From Aspergillus flavus (lineage: Eukaryota > Ascomycota > Eurotiomycetes > Eurotiales > Aspergillaceae), in the NCBI RefSeq assembly GCF_009017415.1, contig NC_092407.1, forward strand, positions 4,092,001 through 4,156,000: a stretch of 64,000 bases of DNA, read 5' to 3'. Positions 57,632 to 64,000 of this stretch are shown here, one piece after another. The position numbers were made by a program, and so were the translations under genes. Positions within the stretch are counted from its first letter, which is position 1; every line of letters begins with the position of its first letter. Below the pieces are notes generated by a model. That model was not told the origin of the DNA. It saw only the letters and a program-made list of their open reading frames with translations, and made no database searches.

Positions 57632-60545
57632 CGCTGTACAACGAAGTCGCCGATAACGGGACTCCTAGAAATCGATGGACAGGGGAGAGCGAGAGACGGC
57701 GAAGGGGGAGGGGAGCTGGGAAAAAGAATGTTCTAGGAATCAAGTGAGAGTTTGAGAATGGAGAGGTATTAAGGCGAAAGGAGGGAATTCAGAGAAAAAA
57801 AAATTATTAAAGATTGTCACAATATCGACAGTCGGTGATGAAGGCGAGCGTCGGACTCGAAGCAAAGCGCGCTTGACGTGGAGGCACAACAGGCCGCTTT
57901 TAGCGTCGGAGCGGAGGCCAAGACGCAGCTGACGGGTTACTGAGCCAGCGTCTGGTATCGTCCAAAGCCAGATGAGCGCAGGAGCATGGATCGAACCCGG
58001 CCTAATCACCTCTGCCCGCCAGATCGGTCGGCCCCTAAAAATGTTCAATGTTAGTTGTCGGGGGCGGTCGGGGGAGGGTGGGAAAGTTGGGAGAACGGGT
58101 GTGGAAAAGGAAGACACGGGTAAGAAGATAGATAAGTGGAAATGGGTTTAGGGAGGCCGGAGGTGTGGAGGGGCTAAAGGGCCAACGAAAGAGCAGACGG
58201 CACCTGTCGCGATCGCCAGTTCAATCCCTCACCCAAGAATTTCCAATCCGGTGGGCACGCAAACACCGCCACGAGTTAACCTGGAATAGCGACGCAGCGC
58301 AACTGCCGTGGGTTGATCAAGGCAAGAACTAGGCTACGGGGGAACAAGAAAAAACAAAAAAAAAATCAGAAGAGAAAGAAAGAGAGGCAAAAAAGCAGGA
58401 AAAAAGGGTCAGAGATTCATGGGCAGATCTGCTGGTCCTGAGGCTTTTCTTCGATTCTCAATCCAATCGTCCGGCGCGAATCATGCGAGACGCTAGTCCT
58501 CTTTAGGCAGGACTCACGTGAGATGATCCGCCCGGGAAAAACTTTTTTACCTCTTTATTTTTTTTTTCTCTATTTCTTTGTCGTTCGATTTCTTCTGCGC
58601 GAATTTTTTTCTCTTCTTCTCCTATTCTTCGACCTCTCGAATTCTTCTGACAAGGTTTCGCCCAAGTTACAGATCAACCGCATGCTTTGTTCGATAATGT
58701 CTGACCACATGCAACGATTGCACTGTCATTCCTGACGTGGCCAATGAGCACGGATTTTGCTCACCTTTCACAGCGGTCAATCGTACCACAACTCGACTAA
58801 CAAAACAAAGATCAGGTCATATTAGCTGATCCTTGCGCGGTATAATGAAGGTCAGTCTTTCAGTCTTCCTCTCCCATTCTTTCTCCCCTATCTTCGAAGA
58901 TGACAAAACACACCTTTCTTCTTTACTATCTCTGAATCGCCCCTGACGAGACATTCGGACCTTCCTTTCCCGGTTGGTCTGCTACTTGCCAGTATATTTT
59001 GTCTGAGATTCATCATATACTATACATCGCTTCATTGACTTGATGTGCACTGTTCACTAACGGTTTTTGAGCAGAATACAGGTCCATCTTTAATTCATCG
59101 TGCTAGTCCATAAAGAGAAATATTCTAGAATAGCTGGGAATACTTTGAACAATGCAACATTTACTAAGAAATCAATTGACCGTTACCAGATGCCTGGCCC
59201 GTAGCCCTAGTAGACCTTAAATTTTATAGACCGTAATAGAGTTGGGCGCATTCAAGTACCTTCATCCTTCATCCTTGGCAATCGTGGTATTTACACTGTC
59301 ACCGCTGGAAGTCCACGAAGAATCCTTCTTGGGGCTAGAACTTCACCTCGTCCCGAATATACCCAATTTACCTGATAATAAATTCACATAAGTGTAACAG
59401 ATGTTGGGAATTGCAGGCCGAAACAAAGGGAACCGCCGAGAGTTCCAAACTTTGACAGGAGCAAAAGATATAATAGAACAGACATAAATTCAGGGCTGTC
59501 ACCAATTATACAGCTCGACCGACTTGGCTGATGCTGCTTTAAACTTATCCATAAAATCTAAGTTTGTTCAAAAACTCTAGCAAATAACGCTGTCGAAGAT
59601 ATACAAGTACTATATTATTAGGACTTACTACCAATGTTGTGCCTCATGCTCGATACCCTACCTCAGGGAAGGAACAAGACGGATCGGAAGGATCAATTAG
59701 GTGAACATAGCCTTTTCTCTAGCATAGATAAACCCTGGTATAGCATGTTGTGAAATATGAAGGACGGAGAACGGAAACATAAGGTGAAACTATAATACAG
59801 AGAATTACATAAACCCAGAAGAATTAACGAGTAAATGAAAATGGCATTAGGAGGAAATACAAGTGAAAGGCACTTTATTGGACGGACTCTTTAATGATCC
59901 CTGATAATCTGACGACTATTAAGAACGGGGTTAGGGAGGCGTTATTGTAGATCATGTAGATCACCCCGGCTCTTTCTACCAAGGGCTTTGTTTCAACAGC
60001 GTCGGCACGCCTTCTGTCATTCAATACCTCGAATACCAGGCAGAGACAATGTCAGACATATGCTGAAACCAAATATATTCAAGGCAGTACTTCTCAATTA
60101 AATGAAATTGGCTCAGATCGTAGCAATGATGACGTCGTATCTGCTGATGCAAGATCAAGGAGCAGCCGGAAACTTGGCCCAAATTATTTACACAGCCAAA
60201 AGCTGTGTCGTTGCAAGGAAGATATCTGCATCATGACGTTAGGTAGGTAGCTAACTGTAATGAGCGCAATAATCCCCGGGCACAGATGACACGGTGTGCT
60301 CCATACTGAAAAAATTAGCTTGTGTCCCGCTGAGCGTACCTCGTCCTGGTAACTCGTTATTGATGAGATTGTCCAGTACACTCCACCGGAGAACCCTCTC
60401 ACCTACCCTCTACAGGGGTATGTGAAACGTTAACAGAGCCACACGGTGTCTTGAGCATACGAGATAGATAAGAACTTGGAATCCAGTCGTAATGCATATA
60501 GTTTTACTTTATAAAACCAAAATGAATACGGCCTTTCAATACAAA
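57632..60545. other. Long PtaB upstream region and gene-free stretch
   Basis: 2.9 kb upstream of PtaB has pyrimidine/purine tracts at 57780-57810 and 58340-58410 that suit a long leader. Beyond 58.8 kb the sequence is AT-rich and featureless. A short peptide frame after an ATG at 58845 was considered but not supported. Confidence 0.55.
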
Positions 60546-60634
60546 TCCTCGATGGTCTAACGGTCATGATTTCCGCTTGTCATCCCTCACAGGAACAAGC
60601 GCGGGAGACCTGGGTTCGACTCCCAGTCGGGGAG
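60546..60634 (+). tRNA. tRNA-Asp (GTC) with 17-base intron
   Basis: The exons are 60546-60582 and 60600-60634; removing 60583-60599 leaves 72 bases that fold as a cloverleaf. The acceptor stem TCCTCGA pairs with TCGGGGA, discriminator G. The D arm carries the A box TGGTCTAACGG. The anticodon stem TCCGC/GCGGG closes the loop TTGTCAC with anticodon GTC. The T arm CTGGG-TTCGACT-CCCAG holds the B box. The intron begins directly after the base 3' of the anticodon, the normal place for nuclear tRNA introns. A T-run terminator follows. CCA is not encoded, as expected. Confidence 0.95.
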
Positions 60635-60639
60635 ATTTC

Positions 60640-60646
60640 TTTTTTG
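60640..60646 (+). terminator. Pol III terminator of tRNA-Asp
   Basis: A run of T begins a few bases after the discriminator base, enough for RNA polymerase III termination. Confidence 0.75.
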
Positions 60647-63600
60647 GGTTAATTTTGCTGTTTTTGTCCTACATTTTCCATTGGGGAATTTTTGCCTCAA
60701 TCTCGACACTACTGGAACAAGAGTTTGGTGTCAGCCGGATTCTTGCTTTGACGCTGAGCTGAATTCGCAACCCTAAGAGGCTAAGACACATATCGCAGAC
60801 TAATGTGTGCAACGCAATCCTTCTTTGGACATCTTTGTTTTCGTATACCCAGAGGTACTTATAAACATCTGGTCCCTTGTCAAGAAGTTGTCAGATACGA
60901 ATTTAGGAGTAAGGGCTAATTTGACCTGTGCCCAGGATCTTTTAACAGATCCCTGTAGTATATTCCGGCGAGAGACAGCGGCAAGAGGAACTCAGCAAGG
61001 GCATAGGACGATTGAGGGGCTTCTTCTTCGAAATTATAGTGTAATATTTAATTCAGAAACTGACAATTGTTTTATTATCTCATTCACTGCCATTATAGAA
61101 AGCACGACCTGTTCTGAACATGTAGAGGTGTCAGCATTGTCAAGCAGGAGCCCTAGGGAATGCAGACATGAATAGTCATGCAATCAAGCCTTGCCGTTTT
61201 AGTACATTGTCTCTGGGGGCAGTTGAGAACAGTTGCAAGTGGCCTTGAAGTAAATTATACCATGCCATTAACGTTTTATCGAGCTATTGAAACTTGTTGA
61301 TTTAATCAATGCGACTGTGCTGCCCTTCACGCCGTATATACAGTTCAATAAGAACATCGCCCATGATGCCATACATATATACTACACTAACAGTATTCTT
61401 ATGCCAGACATGTCGAGTCATGATGAATAAAATAGAGCATTATCCATTCTGTATATATCAACCTCATTGCTGTAGGACGTCTAATAATTCTCACTGTTGG
61501 TATATTAACTACAACATCCATGGACCCGGTATCAATTGATATATTTGGATCAACTATAACGTTTACTCTTGCCGTTGTACAGATCCACAACTAGCGGAGA
61601 TTGAGAGCTCCCTTTGACCAATTTGAAGCATGATTACTACGGCAGGCATGAACTCGGCACATTTTAGCCCTTATCTCATATCTCTCTTCTCAACGGGCTC
61701 CTGCCCGGCCTCCTCTAACCGGATCAAATGCCGCATCGCATTTTTCCGAGAAGTAAGTAATGATATAGAATCTTCTGCGTAGCTAAGTTTCTAGCATCTT
61801 CAACACTTATTACTAGACATTCATCTCGGTTCTCTGCCTTCGACTTGGGTTATTTCATTCATGAACTCTTTGGTAGTACTGCGCATTGCCTATTTTTCTA
61901 GATTTCATCCTCAGAGCCTTGGGTAAACGAGCTTGATGGACGGAAAAAACCGCCGACAAGGTGCAGAATATGGACTATACGAAACATTACAAAAAGCAGT
62001 TAGAGTATATGCATCTTCAATAAGCTTACAGAACTCAATCGTAACTTATGTTCTATATACCTGAAACTCAAAAAGCAGTAAAAGCTCTCACCCCGGGTGG
62101 TATTTCGGCTACTCAGCCCTGGGGCTGGCTGGAATCATTCTGCTGGGAGCATTTTGCACCTGGTATAGTATCTGCTTATCGCGAGCTAAAGAGTAAACAA
62201 CAACAAGCTCTAGTTTGCTTATGAGGGCATAACCGGGTAGCTAGCCATAGACTTTCTTGCTATATTTCTCAACAACCTCTGTCGCCCTATCAGCAAAAAT
62301 ATGCTGAAGATCTCGAGGAAGCAGTTGGAACCACAATGCATGAATATCAGGTCCATCTAGGCCTACCTATCAAGGTATCCGCGGACATGCCCATAGGAAG
62401 CGGCAGGTTCTGGTGTTGGCAAGGGGGTTGGTACAAACGCCCGTCTAATACTATGTGATAGAACCATATTTGCCATTTATTTTGAGATAATGCTATCCAA
62501 AAATCCATCAGAGAAAGACTCCGTAATTTCACAGCAATATACATGCACGTCGGTTGAATAACAGTTATTTTTTTAAAAAAGAAAAAAAATTTTTATTTGT
62601 ATACTCGGACAGGAGGGCATTATAGCTATGAAGAAGTCGACCATTTGATAAGACCAGAATGTTGGGTTTCACCACATTTGTCAGAAGAATTGTGCTACGC
62701 GTGCAAATTATACCAAGTCCAATGATAGAGTGTCAAGATAGTTTGAGAGATAACTCCTCTGACGCTTGGCTAATTCACGTGAATAACCAAACTACCTGAT
62801 AATTTAGCTGTAGATATAGTACTTATAAGTTAGTGGCAAATATGATCTAATGGCGACAAAGACAGCATTTATTCCAGGGGGGAAATGGTCAATATGATCA
62901 ATATGGTCACTATGGCTAGATAGCCAAAGGACTACTATTACTGCTTTCTGTATAGTTCACGATCTAGAAGGGCTCAGGCTTGTATAACCACAATTTGAAA
63001 GTTAGACATACCAATGAACCAAAGATCTAAGATGGTAACCGTTTATATAAAACCATGAACAACCGACTCACCATTATGCCTGATATCAGGATATTTGGTG
63101 CATAATCACTTTTTCTTCTTCCATTGACTACAGTCATAAAATAAACTGATCTAATCATTGTGCGACTGGCAATGCTAGTCAGAATGTCGCCTAGTTCCTT
63201 TCTAAACCGTTCATTCTAGTCACACTTAAGCTCGAGCATATATTCCCAAAGATCGTGGCGTCGTTCAAGGTATCGATCTATTGCGTCTCGGGGGAAAATG
63301 TACTCCATGCCAAAGACAGCTGTCAGGGAAGATTCTCACCCCCATACCTCCAATCCCGATGAAAGAGTCTTTACAACGTTCCTAGCCGATGGTTGAGTTG
63401 TATATGTATTCACCGTCATCGGATAAATGGCAGTCTGGCACTCAGTTCAAGCAATGGCGAAATTGGAGGCCGAGAGTTGCTTGATACCACTTCATATCCG
63501 AGACATTTTCCCCGGGCACTTAAAATTAAAGGCAGCAGTGGGAAATCATTAGGGTTGGGTATATGAGGTTGTAGAATTAAACAAAGAATAATAGAGTATT

Positions 63601-63724
63601 AGGGCTGCAATGACTAAGCAGCAATAAGTGCCGAATATACGTACAGATCACATGATATCAAACTCCGGCGACCGCCCGAAAGGAGCAGTTATTGAACTGT
63701 TGTTTCCACCGACAACTCGACTGA
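60647..63724. other. AT-rich 3 kb region, no supported gene
   Basis: Scattered short frames only. Two plus-strand pieces near 61631-61750 and 62099-62199 look somewhat protein-like (the second encodes a hydrophobic WYFGYSALGLAGIILLGAFC segment before a stop) but cannot be joined into a gene. A/T homopolymers lie at 62568-62600. Confidence 0.5.
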
Positions 63725-64000
63725 TACAACTACTCGCTGCCTGCGGTCGAAGCAGATCCAGCATTCATTGAATCCAGTGGCAAATACTGTCCTGGATGTA
63801 TTCGTCAATGCAGCGAGGCAGGCTGCTTTCGTCTGTTGCACGACCCTGCCGATTTATTGCGCGCCGCCGATATCCCGCAGTTGTCTGCTCGACTCCTCGT
63901 CGATTCCATCTTTCACGAGGATGGCAATCATCAGCTCCCCCAGACCCTGAAGATGCACGCAGTTCCTCTCCGGCAAGTGTCACCAGTGATATTCCGACCC
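63725..64000 (+). CDS. Open frame running off the right edge, unknown
   Basis: Ninety-two codons without a stop follow a TGA at 63722-63724 and continue past the window end. The translation includes GKYCPGCIRQCSEAGCF, with four Cys in 17 residues, and LLVDSIFHEDGNHQLP. There is no ATG near the beginning, so if real it is an internal exon or starts further right. A competing 72-codon frame on the opposite strand weakens the call. Confidence 0.25.

Noticed and set aside
57975..58045. CCGGGTTCGATCC on the minus strand, like a tRNA B box
   Set aside because: The bases around it do not pair as a T arm and no A box or acceptor stem is found at proper distance.
61631..62199. Plus-strand pieces that look like exons, one with a membrane-helix-like segment
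   Set aside because: The pieces lie in different frames, lack good splice sites between them and match no family I know.
1..64000. CRISPR arrays, operons, bacterial-type elements
   Set aside because: The window is eukaryotic by intron structure and gene content; no regularly spaced repeats were seen.

Overview
This window is nuclear DNA of a filamentous ascomycete, most likely Eurotiales (Aspergillus or Penicillium type). The evidence is short introns of about 50 to 80 bases with GTAAGT/GTATGT donors and CTAAC/CTGAC branch sites, CT-rich leaders, and the set of orthologues: cerato-platanin (Asp f 13/15 type), PtaB-type LIM-binding protein, MTC6, SEC62, ARH1, SEC17, TSR1, UTP7, UreG. All exon joins were read by hand from splice signals and protein continuity.

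Layout. 0-15 kb: DHA1-type MFS transporter (+), pterin carbinolamine dehydratase (-, three exons), a broken DUF3425 gene (-), an SDR oxidoreductase (+, four exons), a 3 kb gap, then an intronless PH-domain protein (+). 15-19 kb: MTC6 (-) and SEC62 (+), head to head. 19-27 kb: two AT-rich, gene-poor gaps around a seven-transmembrane receptor (-). 27-32.6 kb: cerato-platanin (+), mitochondrial ferredoxin reductase ARH1 (-), and a four-TM membrane protein with a long disordered tail (+). 32.9-42.2 kb: accessory island. 43-58 kb: dense housekeeping block with DUF726/Mil1-type protein (-), mitochondrial GatC (-), SEC17 (+), TSR1 (-), UTP7 (+), UreG (-) and PtaB (-). 60.5 kb: intron-containing tRNA-Asp; the rest to the right edge is AT-rich with one open frame running off the end.

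The most novel item is the island at 32.9-42.2 kb. Seven related small ORFs or relics lie on the minus strand and share a roughly 100-residue plan: an aromatic-rich N-terminal strand (WYxEV-like), a helix with FLxxCL or a similar pattern, an xVTxxxxDNS-like strand, and a G-x-[YF]-P-x-x-x-x-P-x-x-E-x-A end. One copy is an internal tandem duplication, two are broken by frameshifts or a stop, and one is a fragment. I recognise no named family. Within the island, on the opposite strand, are a ubiquitin-like mini-gene and a gene fragment resembling fungal PD-(D/E)XK-nuclease-like proteins. The whole looks like a birth-and-death locus inserted between conserved blocks.

Second theme: five head-to-head gene pairs have start codons separated by 339 to 396 bases. 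They include TSR1/UTP7, both small-subunit ribosome biogenesis factors, so shared promoters probably coordinate several of these genes.
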